A program made the translations under genes and the position numbers. This document shows, one piece after another, positions 17,782-24,991 of a stretch of 64,000 bases of DNA. This DNA comes from Pelagibius sp040217155 (GTDB lineage Bacteria; Pseudomonadota; Alphaproteobacteria; Kiloniellales; Kiloniellaceae). The stretch spans positions 26,242 to 90,241 of the forward strand of contig JAVJNS010000013.1 of NCBI GenBank assembly GCA_040217155.1, written 5' to 3'. The notes below the pieces were generated by a model, which worked only from the letters and a program-made list of their open reading frames with translations, made no database searches and was not told the DNA's origin. The first letter of the stretch is position 1. The number at the start of each line of letters is the position of its first letter.

Positions 17782-18330
17782 ATGACGAGTTCCCGCTGTT
17801 GTCCGGTTCCACTGTTCCCTGCGGAACTGTCGCTGCCCGCGGCAGTGATCTTCTTGGCCTTCTTCGGCGCTTCCCTTGGTAGAGCTGCGGAGCCCCTGCC
17901 CGCAGGCTGCGCGGAGCCGGTCGTCGCGTCGGCGAATCCTGTGGCCGGAGCACCTGTCTCCATCCAAATTACGGTAGAGAATATTCGTAATTCCAAAGGC
18001 TTAGTGACCGCGGTTCTCTATGCAGATGATCCCGAAAACTTTCTCAAGAAAGGCGCGCGTCTCGACCGGATCCGGGTGGAGGCGCGGGAGGGAGAAACGG
18101 CCCTCTGCCTGAAGGCTCCCTCGACCGGCCGCTTTTCGGTGGCACTCTATCACGACGAGAACGGGAACAAAGAGTTCGATCGGGACTTCCTCGGCATTCC
18201 CACCGAAGGTTACGGCTTCTCCCAGAATCCCGGCTTCCGCTTCGGCAAGCCGAAACTGGAGGAAACCCTTTTCACCGTTGGCGACGGTCCGAACAGCCTC
18301 AAGATTTCAGTCCTCTACCTCCAGGGCTAG
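17782..18330 (+). CDS. DUF2141 family secreted protein
   Basis: A 182-aa protein with a signal peptide (hydrophobic residues about 15-34, likely cleavage near GRAAE) followed by a DUF2141 domain: SIQITVENIRNSKGLVTAVLY, an NFLKKGARLDRIRV turn, and the acidic HDENGNKEFDRDFLGIPTEGYGFS region (shown in part), which looks like a small calcium- or surface-binding beta sandwich. Function of the family is unknown; members are often near lipid or carotenoid genes. It runs opposite to the surrounding operons and ends eight bases before the stop of the convergent phosphoesterase gene. Confidence 0.82.
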   Translation: MTSSRCCPVPLFPAELSLPAAVIFLAFFGASLGRAAEPLPAGCAEPVVASANPVAGAPVSIQITVENIRNSKGLVTAVLYADDPENFLKKGARLDRIRVEAREGETALCLKAPSTGRFSVALYHDENGNKEFDRDFLGIPTEGYGFSQNPGFRFGKPKLEETLFTVGDGPNSLKISVLYLQG

Positions 18331-18337
18331 CGGGTCT

Positions 18338-19237
18338 CTACAGCCTGTAGCCGCGCGCCACACCGAACCTGCCGCTGACGGGGTCGAAGCCGCGGGCGGA
18401 AACTTCAATGCGCCAATTATCGCCGTCCCGGGCGATGGCGTAGAGCTGGTAGTGCGCCAACGGCTTCTTGCCGTCGCTGCCGGCCGAGGCCGAGGGCACG
18501 CCGAGGACCGGAACCGATCCGCCGGGACCCTCGATCCGCTCGATGCCGAAAGTGTGATCGTGGCCGTGCAGAACCAGCTCCGCCCCAGATTCGGCGATCA
18601 CCTTGCGGAACGGCGCCGCATCCACCATCCGCTTGCGCCAGGCAACCTTGTCCAGACTCGGCGAATGATGCACCAGAACGACGCGGAACCAGCCCTCCTC
18701 GCCGAGGCGCCGCAGCAGGCGCGCGAAACGATCGAGCTGCGCCGGGCCCAGGGTCCCATGAGCGCAGAACAGCGGCGTCGGCTGTGCCGAAGAGAGGCCG
18801 ACGATGGCCAGTGGCCCCCGAAAACGAACAAAAGGGAAAAGGTCCGCTGCGGTCGTCGACGGCTCACCCTCGTCACTGCTCATGTAGGCCCGCCACTTGG
18901 CCAAGGATCTCTCCCAGGGCACCGCCACATAGGCATCGTGGTTGCCGGGCACCACGGAGACCGCCTCCGGCGCCCCCAGGCCGTGCAGCCAGTCGGAAAC
19001 CTGGGTGAACTCCTCCGGCAGCGCGATATTGGTGAGGTCGCCGGTCACGACGAGATGGTCCGGCGACTGCGCTACCAGGTCTTCGGCCAGGGCGGCCAGC
19101 ACCTCCGTGCGATGCAGGGCCCGGCGCCGGCGGATCCACGACAGGTAGCCGAAAAACCGCTTATTCATCAGGTCGGTGACCCGCACCGCCGGCAGCGGGC
19201 CGACATGGGGGTCGGAGATGTGGGCGAGGGTGAACAT
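18338..19237 (-). CDS. Calcineurin-like metallophosphoesterase
   Basis: A 299-aa metallophosphoesterase with all metal motifs: AHISDPHVG (DxH) at residues 5-13, VVTGDLTN (GD), VPGNHDAY (GNHD) and LHGHDHTF (GHxH). Such enzymes hydrolyse phosphate or pyrophosphate esters, among them UDP-diacylglucosamine (LpxH) and CDP-alcohols. Substrate here is unknown; in a lipid head-group locus a nucleotide-linked lipid or alcohol is possible. There is no signal peptide, so it should be cytoplasmic. It diverges from the cytidylyltransferase-like gene beginning at 19273. Confidence 0.87.
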   Translation of the reverse strand: MFTLAHISDPHVGPLPAVRVTDLMNKRFFGYLSWIRRRRALHRTEVLAALAEDLVAQSPDHLVVTGDLTNIALPEEFTQVSDWLHGLGAPEAVSVVPGNHDAYVAVPWERSLAKWRAYMSSDEGEPSTTAADLFPFVRFRGPLAIVGLSSAQPTPLFCAHGTLGPAQLDRFARLLRRLGEEGWFRVVLVHHSPSLDKVAWRKRMVDAAPFRKVIAESGAELVLHGHDHTFGIERIEGPGGSVPVLGVPSASAGSDGKKPLAHYQLYAIARDGDNWRIEVSARGFDPVSGRFGVARGYRL

Positions 19238-19272
19238 AGGGCCTGGGCCGCTGCGGCAGGGCAGCTCAAAGG

Positions 19273-20124
19273 TTGACGTTGCCAGTTGAACATGTGATCA
19301 AAACCGCCTGGGCGAAAGCTCAAAATCGACACGTGGGACCTGTACTTGAGTTGAAAGCCCTGATAATCGGCGCCGGCCAAGGCAGGCGCCTGCTCCCCCT
19401 CACCGAAATAGAACCCAAAGCCCTGCTCGAAGTCGGCGGCAAATCCCTGCTGGAATGGCAGGTCGAATCGCTGATCGCCTGCGGAATTCAGGAAATCGTG
19501 GTCCTCGCCGGTTTCAACCTGGCGGCGGTCGAGCGAACTCTCGAGATCTTCGCGCGGCGTTGGCCCGAGGTCCGCTTCCGCACGGTCTACAACCCGTTTT
19601 ACAGTGTCGCCGACAACCTGGCGACTTGCTGGATGGCGCGCCATGAGATGGCTGGCGACTTCCTGCTGATGAACAGCGACACACTGTTCAGCCGCCCGGT
19701 GCTCGAAACCCTGCTGGCCAGCGCGCCGGCGCCGATCAGCCTCGCCGTCGACCACAAGCCGAAGTACGACGACGACGATATGAAGGTGGAACTCCAGGGC
19801 ACCCGTCTCACCGACATCGGCAAGAAGCTGCCGGCCGAGCGGGTGCAGGGCGAGTCCATCGGCATGTTGTATTTCCGCGGCGTGGGCCCGGATCGCTTCA
19901 CCGCGGCCCTCGAAGCCGCCATGCTCGATCCGGCGGCCGTGCGCCAGTGGTACCTCTCGGTGATCGCCGCCTTGGCGCCGCAGATCGAGATTCAGGCCGT
20001 CACCATCAGTGGCCATGACTGGTGCGAGATCGACTATCCGGTCGACGTGCAGGCCGCCCGGCGCATGGTCGCCTCCTGGCGGCCGAAGCCGGACGAAAGC
20101 CTCGCCGTCGCCGAGTCTTCCTAA
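19273..20124 (+). CDS. Phospho-alcohol / sugar-phosphate nucleotidyltransferase (LicC/IPCT-like)
   Basis: A nucleotidyltransferase with the GAGQGRRLLPLTEIEPKALLEVGG entry motif (in two parts), an NSDTLFS metal site and a second-metal segment DDDDMKV. The NPFYSVADNLATCW and GKKLPAERVQGESIGM stretches resemble phosphocholine or inositol-phosphate cytidylyltransferases (LicC, IPCT), so it probably makes a CDP- or NDP-linked small alcohol or sugar. The true start is unclear: TTG 19273 is the outer limit, GTG 19333 or TTG 19351 (just before KALIIGAGQG) are likelier by homology, and none has a good ribosome site. Its stop codon overlaps the stop of the convergent gene. It may supply head-group donors for the phosphatidyltransferase at 13500. 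Confidence 0.8.
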   Translation: MTLPVEHVIKTAWAKAQNRHVGPVLELKALIIGAGQGRRLLPLTEIEPKALLEVGGKSLLEWQVESLIACGIQEIVVLAGFNLAAVERTLEIFARRWPEVRFRTVYNPFYSVADNLATCWMARHEMAGDFLLMNSDTLFSRPVLETLLASAPAPISLAVDHKPKYDDDDMKVELQGTRLTDIGKKLPAERVQGESIGMLYFRGVGPDRFTAALEAAMLDPAAVRQWYLSVIAALAPQIEIQAVTISGHDWCEIDYPVDVQAARRMVASWRPKPDESLAVAESS

Positions 20125-20927
20125 CCCTTTCCGAGGATTTTCTCTGCGAGTTCGAGGTCTTCCGGCTTGTCGACGTCGATTGCCGCCTCGGCGAAGGGCA
20201 TTTTGACCGCGGCAATCTTCATGCCCAGGCGCTCGGAAATCCTGTCCAGGGCCTCGTCGAGGCTGTAGCGGCGCAGCAGATAGCCGAGCAGCAGCGCCGG
20301 CCCGAATACGGCGGCAATGCGCCAGGGCCGCTTGCGCTGTTGTTCGGCGCGGAGCCAGACTTCCACGGCTTTCAAGCTTCCGGCCGCCAGCAAAGCAAAG
20401 AGATTGCTGCCGGAATAGTGCTCGTCGCGGAACCGCAGGTAGGTGCGGCGCGATTGCGGATAGCCGGCCAGCAGCACCTGGGAGGCGGTCAGCCCCGCCG
20501 TGACTTCGGCCCCCGAGGTGACACTTTTTCCGCAGAAGTAATCAACCATTTGCGTGGTCAGCAGGGCATGATCCGCTGTGGTCACCAGCAGCGGATAGAG
20601 CTGGTCCAATTCCGCCGCGGCCTTCAGCACGCTGCGGCTGGGCGTCTCCGCCGCCTGCAGGGGCACCAGCCGCCCACTCTCAAGCAGCGGCGCCAGGGCG
20701 GCGACCTGCCCGGCGAGGGCCGGATCACGCAGAGAAATTGCGATGCGGCCCACATGAGGGCTGGCGGCCAGGGCTGCGACCACGCGATCCAGCATCGCCC
20801 TTCCGGCGACCGGCGCCAGGCATTTGTGCGCCACACCTGCGGCCCGCGATACCGGGTCGCCGGCACCACGGTCCGCCGCCAGCACCAGAGCGGTGAACCG
20901 CGGTGCGGCGGCGTCCGGCGCGGTCAT
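20121..20927 (-). CDS. MobA-like nucleotidyltransferase
   Basis: A 268-aa NTP-transferase-like protein: TALVLAADRGAGDPVSRAAGVAHKCLAPVAGRAMLDRVV (in part) is a MobA/GT-A entry loop and VTTADHALLT takes the place of the metal-binding DxD. Its C-terminal part holds a helical stretch and ends PFAEAAIDVDKPEDLELAEKIL, like other nucleotidyltransferases. ATG 20927 overlaps the end of the ceramide-synthase-like gene (ATGA), so it belongs to that leftward set. I infer a role in making an activated head group or sugar for the sphingolipid. Confidence 0.77.
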   Translation of the reverse strand: MTAPDAAAPRFTALVLAADRGAGDPVSRAAGVAHKCLAPVAGRAMLDRVVAALAASPHVGRIAISLRDPALAGQVAALAPLLESGRLVPLQAAETPSRSVLKAAAELDQLYPLLVTTADHALLTTQMVDYFCGKSVTSGAEVTAGLTASQVLLAGYPQSRRTYLRFRDEHYSGSNLFALLAAGSLKAVEVWLRAEQQRKRPWRIAAVFGPALLLGYLLRRYSLDEALDRISERLGMKIAAVKMPFAEAAIDVDKPEDLELAEKILGKG

Positions 20928-22078
20928 CGGGCAAGCTCTCGGTGATAGACGCGGTAGGTCTTGTAGGCGACGCCGCCGAATTCCTCGATCATCCGGCGCA
21001 TCGACAGATTGTCTTCCAGGATCCACGACAGTTCGCCGGTTTCCGCCCCCTTGGACTCCAGCGCCTGGCGCATACGGTCGATGACCGAAAATGCCAAAGC
21101 CGCGCCCAGCATGGTGCCGTGATGGATCTTGCGTACGCCCATCAGCGGCACACGGGCGGTCTTCGTGGTCCTGAACTTCAACCGCCAGAGCAATTTCGCC
21201 CAGCCGAACGGCAGCAGCCGCCCGTTCAGGTCGGCTATAGCCTCATTTACGTTGGGTAGGCCGATGGCCATGGCCGACGGAACGCCATCGATCTCGGCAA
21301 TGGCGATGGACTGCGGGCGCACAATGGGCCGCAGTTCCTTGGCGAGATGGCGGATGTCGGACTGCGACATGGGGATAAAGCCCCAGTTCTCCGACCAAGC
21401 GTCGTTGAAGATGTCCATAATCACCGTGAGATCTTCCTCATAGCGGCGCATATCCAGGGAGCGCAGGGTCAGCCTTCGCGATTTCACGGCCTTCTGGAGC
21501 ACGTGGGCCGCGGTGCGCGGCAACTGGGCCTTGGCGCTGAAGTGATAGCAGATAAGGTCCTTCGCCTTGGCGTAGCCCAGCGCCTCCAATCGCGCCGCGT
21601 AGTAGGCCGGCGCATGCCCCATCATCAGCGAAGGCGGATGTTCAAAGCCTTCGACCAGCAGACCGGACTCCTCGTTGATCGACAGGCTGAACGGGCCGGC
21701 GATCCGCTCGAGCCCCTGGCCGCGTAGCCAGTCCTCCGCCGTCCGCAGCAAAGCCTGAAAGGTCTCGGCGCGGTCTTCTGCCTCCAGCATGCCGAAATGC
21801 CCCGTGGCATCGCCGTGCCGCGCCAGATGGGCACGGTTCACCTGGGCGGAAACGCGGCCGACCGGGCGCCCGTCGCGCAGGGCCAGCCAGAAACGCACAT
21901 CGGCCTTCTGGAACACCGGGTTCTTTTTTGGGTCCAGGAAATCGCGCCGCTCCATGAGCAGCGGCGGGACCCAGGCCGGATCGTCGCGATAAATCGACCA
22001 CGGCAGGCGGATGAAGGCGTCAAGGTCGGCGGGCCGCTCGACCGCCTGGATCGTCAGCGGCCCTTCGGGCGGCGTCAT
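20924..22078 (-). CDS. bcerS: GNAT-fold acyltransferase, probable bacterial ceramide synthase
   Basis: A 384-aa protein of a GNAT-like family with the start FIRLPWSIYRDDPAWVPPLL, FWLALRDGRPVGRVSAQVN as the beta4-like core, and a second half with FNDAWSENWGF and LEDNLSMRRMIEEFGG. As I recall, the ceramide synthase of Caulobacter (bCerS), which N-acylates the long-chain base, is a GNAT-type protein encoded a few genes from spt. The presence here with spt, ACP, CerR, lipid kinase and an adjacent fatty-acid hydroxylase supports that role. It is translationally coupled on both sides (ATGA at 20927 and 22078). Family identity is by memory of the sequence pattern, so the name is provisional. Confidence 0.7.
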   Translation of the reverse strand: MTPPEGPLTIQAVERPADLDAFIRLPWSIYRDDPAWVPPLLMERRDFLDPKKNPVFQKADVRFWLALRDGRPVGRVSAQVNRAHLARHGDATGHFGMLEAEDRAETFQALLRTAEDWLRGQGLERIAGPFSLSINEESGLLVEGFEHPPSLMMGHAPAYYAARLEALGYAKAKDLICYHFSAKAQLPRTAAHVLQKAVKSRRLTLRSLDMRRYEEDLTVIMDIFNDAWSENWGFIPMSQSDIRHLAKELRPIVRPQSIAIAEIDGVPSAMAIGLPNVNEAIADLNGRLLPFGWAKLLWRLKFRTTKTARVPLMGVRKIHHGTMLGAALAFSVIDRMRQALESKGAETGELSWILEDNLSMRRMIEEFGGVAYKTYRVYHRELAR

Positions 22079-22836
22079 TCCCCGCGGCCACGCCGCGTTA
22101 CCACGCTGCCCGGCGCGATCCCCGACAGCGAGGCGACCCAGGGAAAGCGCTCAGTTTCGGCACCGCTGTAACCCAGGTTGAATACCGTCTGGCTGCGCGG
22201 AAAATCCCTCGGCTCGGGATAGAAAGTGCCGAGCACCCGGTCCCAGAAAAAGCTGGTGATGCCGTAGTTGCCGCGTTCGCTATGGAAGTGGTGGGCCAAG
22301 TGATAGCGCTTGATACGGCGCAGGAAGGCCGACTTCGGCGTGTAAGGCAGATGCTGGATGCAGTGGCAGAACTCGTAGAAGCAGGTGGTCAGCAAACCCG
22401 TGGCCGCCGCCGCCGCCGCCGCCGCCGGCCCGCCGATCAGCCAGCCGATGGGCAGGGTCACGATCAGGATGGTCGGCAGCGTGGTGTAGAGGGCGCCGAA
22501 CAGCACGCCGAGGTCGTTGGGATCCTGGTGATGGTCGAAGTGGATACGCTTCCACAGGGCCGCTGTCTGCGGAAACCTGTAGAGCAAACGTCCGTGCAGC
22601 ATAAAGCGGTGCAGCAGATACCAGACCAGGGGGTAAACCAGAAGGGTGACCGCCACGGCGGCGGCCAGAGCCAAGGGATCACCGCCCCAGTAAACCGCCA
22701 GGGCGACTCCCACGAAACTGAGCAGCACATAGGCCTGGATCGCCAGATAGGTGGCGTAGGCTACGACCAGCTCGCGCAGGGTCATCTTGTCGAGGAAATA
22801 CTTGCGGCCGGACCAGGACGTTCTGCCGAGCAACAC
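22075..22836 (-). CDS. Fatty acid hydroxylase superfamily protein (ceramide/lipid hydroxylase)
   Basis: A 253-aa membrane di-iron hydroxylase of the sterol desaturase / fatty acid hydroxylase superfamily. The histidine clusters are HRFMLHG, HFDHH, and HLAHHFHSERGNYG, with four to five membrane segments between them. Enzymes of this family hydroxylate sphingoid bases or the ceramide acyl chain. Adjacent to the putative ceramide synthase, this is its likely job. It is first in a three-gene leftward run (hydroxylase, bcerS-like, NTase). ATG 22836 is used; ATG at codon 18 (TLRELVV) is the alternative. Confidence 0.85.
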   Translation of the reverse strand: MLLGRTSWSGRKYFLDKMTLRELVVAYATYLAIQAYVLLSFVGVALAVYWGGDPLALAAAVAVTLLVYPLVWYLLHRFMLHGRLLYRFPQTAALWKRIHFDHHQDPNDLGVLFGALYTTLPTILIVTLPIGWLIGGPAAAAAAAATGLLTTCFYEFCHCIQHLPYTPKSAFLRRIKRYHLAHHFHSERGNYGITSFFWDRVLGTFYPEPRDFPRSQTVFNLGYSGAETERFPWVASLSGIAPGSVVTRRGRGE

Positions 22837-22935
22837 GTTGAGACTGCCTTTACTGATAGGGGGCGCGATTCGTGGACAAACCTAAGGGCAAGCCGGGGAA
22901 CAATCAACGTTTCGGCAGTATCCCCGTCAAGCCGG

Positions 22936-23694
22936 TCAAACCCACGAAATCCGCCGCCCCGGCTTGTGCTTATTGATGAATCTGCGCATCCGGCTGCTCC
23001 AGCCCGACGTCAGTTCCTGCTTGCGCAGGACCTGCAGGTCCTCGTTCACTGTGTAGATCAGCGGCACGGCGGTAGCGATGCGGAATGCCGCCGAGGCGTC
23101 ATCATCGAGGCTTTCGATCTCGCGCACCAAGCCGCGGATGCTGCTGGTGTGGGCGGCCACCAGCACCGTCTTGCCCTGACGCAGCCGCGGCGCCAGAAAA
23201 TCATGCCACCAGGGCGCCACCCGCGCCGCCGCTTGCTGCAAGCTTTCGCTGCGCGGCAACAAAGCAGGGTCGATGGCGGCATAGAGCGGATCCAGTGACG
23301 GCAGGCGCGGGTCGCCGTCCGACAGGCCGGGTGGGGCGGCGTCAAAGCTGCGCCGCCAGAGCGCGACCTGCTCGTTGCCGTAGTGAAGCGCCATCTTGGC
23401 CCGGCTGTGGCCCTGCAATCCGCCGTAGTGGCGCTCGTTGAGACGCCAGCTGCGATGAATCGGCAGGTTGGCTTGCCGCAGCTCACTGAGCAGGATATCC
23501 AGCGTCTTCGAGGCGCGGCTGAGATAGGACGTGCAGCACAGGTCGAAGCGGTAGCCGGCGGTGGCGAGGGCGCGCCCGGCGGCCCGGGCCTGCACCTCAC
23601 CGGCCGTGCTGAGCGGCGCGTCGGCCCAGCCGGCAAAGCGGTTCTGGCTCGACCACTCGGTCTTGCCGTGGCGTACCAGGACCAAGACAGACAT
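22936..23694 (-). CDS. gpmA: 2,3-bisphosphoglycerate-dependent phosphoglycerate mutase-like
   Basis: A 252-aa histidine-phosphatase-fold protein with the dPGM pattern: VLVRHGKTEWSSQNRFAGWAD (phosphohistidine H9, read in two parts), ERHYGGLQGHSRAKM and AAHTSSIRGLVREIE with the second histidine. It would interconvert 3- and 2-phosphoglycerate in glycolysis. Some Caulobacter sphingolipids carry phosphoglycerate head groups, so a link is tempting, but a housekeeping role is the simplest reading. ATG 23694 is taken in place of an upstream in-frame ATG (23721) because homology starts there. Confidence 0.82.
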   Translation of the reverse strand: MSVLVLVRHGKTEWSSQNRFAGWADAPLSTAGEVQARAAGRALATAGYRFDLCCTSYLSRASKTLDILLSELRQANLPIHRSWRLNERHYGGLQGHSRAKMALHYGNEQVALWRRSFDAAPPGLSDGDPRLPSLDPLYAAIDPALLPRSESLQQAAARVAPWWHDFLAPRLRQGKTVLVAAHTSSIRGLVREIESLDDDASAAFRIATAVPLIYTVNEDLQVLRKQELTSGWSSRMRRFINKHKPGRRISWV

Positions 23695-23807
23695 GTAATC
23701 CCGATTCTCTAAACGTATCACTGGTTGAGGGGCGATGTGTGGTCAGCGCGCTTTACCCCACTGGCCGCTGGATATAAACCCTATAGCCAAGCATCGGCAA
23801 TCTTCGA

Positions 23808-24989
23808 ATGGCCGGTGCCGGCACCGTCAAGCGACCTCGAAAAAGGCCATCGGCAGCAGTGGATTCGCGCGCCATCCTGGAGGATATCGAGCCGACCCGG
23901 GATAAGATTCCGGCGGCAGCGCCACAGCTGTGGCTGCTGCTCGACGACCGTCCCGGCCACACCACACAGGTCGTCGGTCTGGCGGAGGCCCTGGGCTGGC
24001 CCTATGAGGTCAAGAATCTTCAATTCACGGCGTTGAACCGCCTCAGCAACCGCCTGCTGGGCGCCAGCCGCCTGGCGCTCGACGGCCGCGGATCGGACAC
24101 GCTGACGCCGCCCTGGCCGGACCTGGTGGTGGCCATGGGCCGGCGCACGGCGCCGGTCGCGCGCTGGATCAAGCGGCAAAGCGGCGGCCGCACCAAACTG
24201 GTGCAACTGGGCCGCAAGGCCGCCAACGTGGCCGCGGACTTCGACCTTGCCGTGGCCTGCACCCATTTCCAGCTGCCGGCGCATGCAAAGCGGATCGATG
24301 TGCTGGTGCCGCCGACCCAGGTGACCCCGGCACGCCTGCAAGCGGCGGCGGCGAAATGGCCGGACCTCTTCGACCGCGCCGGCCGACCGCGCGTCGCCCT
24401 GCTGGTCGGCGGCACTACGGCGCACCATCGCCTGACCGCCGCCACGGCAACGCGCATGGCGGCCGAGGTCGCGGCTTTCGCCAAGGGTCTCGACGGCTCG
24501 CTGACCTGCGTCACCAGCCGGCGCAGCGGCGCGGCAGTGGAACAGGCCCTGCGCGACGGTGCGCCCGACGCGACCCTGCACTGCTGGCGCCGCGGCCAGC
24601 AGGATAATCCCTACCTGGGTTATCTCGCCGAGGCCGACATCCTCGTGGTCACCGGCGAGAGCGAGTCCATGCTCGCCGAGGCCGCGAGTGCGGCCAAGCC
24701 GCTCTACATCTATCCCATCCCCGCGCGCCCCGCTTCGCCGCGCTCGCGTCTCGCAGCCAAGGTCCTGACAGCCTCGCAGGGCGAGGGCCTCCCGGCTCGG
24801 GTTTGCGAGCGCCTCTTGCATTCCGGCGTGGTGGTGCCGCCCCGCGACCTCAGCCTGCTGCACCGCGGCATGATCGAGAGCGGCGCCGCCCGCGCCTTCG
24901 GCGATCCGCGGCCGCCCGCCACGGCGTCGCACGCGCCTAGCCTCGCCGACCTCACCGGTCGGGTCCGGCAGCTGTTGGAGCGAGAATAG
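23808..24989 (+). CDS. ELM1-like (mitochondrial fission ELM1 family) GT-B-like protein
   Basis: A 393-aa protein of the ELM1 family: LWLLLDDRPGHTTQVVGLAEALGWPYEVKNLQF (in part) near residues 40-75, then VAMGRRTAPVARWIKRQSGG and VTGESESMLAEAASAAKP near 275-295. The pattern is that of a GT-B glycosyltransferase such as MurG, with a donor-side glutamate region, and bacterial members tend to lie in LPS or capsule loci. Biochemical role is unsettled. The next gene begins two bases after its stop and carries two glycosyltransferase-like domains, so both probably act on a surface glycan. Confidence 0.78.
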   Translation: MAGAGTVKRPRKRPSAAVDSRAILEDIEPTRDKIPAAAPQLWLLLDDRPGHTTQVVGLAEALGWPYEVKNLQFTALNRLSNRLLGASRLALDGRGSDTLTPPWPDLVVAMGRRTAPVARWIKRQSGGRTKLVQLGRKAANVAADFDLAVACTHFQLPAHAKRIDVLVPPTQVTPARLQAAAAKWPDLFDRAGRPRVALLVGGTTAHHRLTAATATRMAAEVAAFAKGLDGSLTCVTSRRSGAAVEQALRDGAPDATLHCWRRGQQDNPYLGYLAEADILVVTGESESMLAEAASAAKPLYIYPIPARPASPRSRLAAKVLTASQGEGLPARVCERLLHSGVVVPPRDLSLLHRGMIESGAARAFGDPRPPATASHAPSLADLTGRVRQLLERE

Positions 24990-24991
24990 TC

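Noticed and set aside
20924..22078. Reading the GNAT protein as a simple N-acetyltransferase
   Set aside because: Length (384 aa), two-part fold and place beside ceramide genes fit a lipid acyltransferase better, though this is not proven.
22390..22440. Run of GCC/GCG codons in the hydroxylase gene that looked like a microsatellite
   Set aside because: It encodes an alanine-rich membrane segment and remains in frame.
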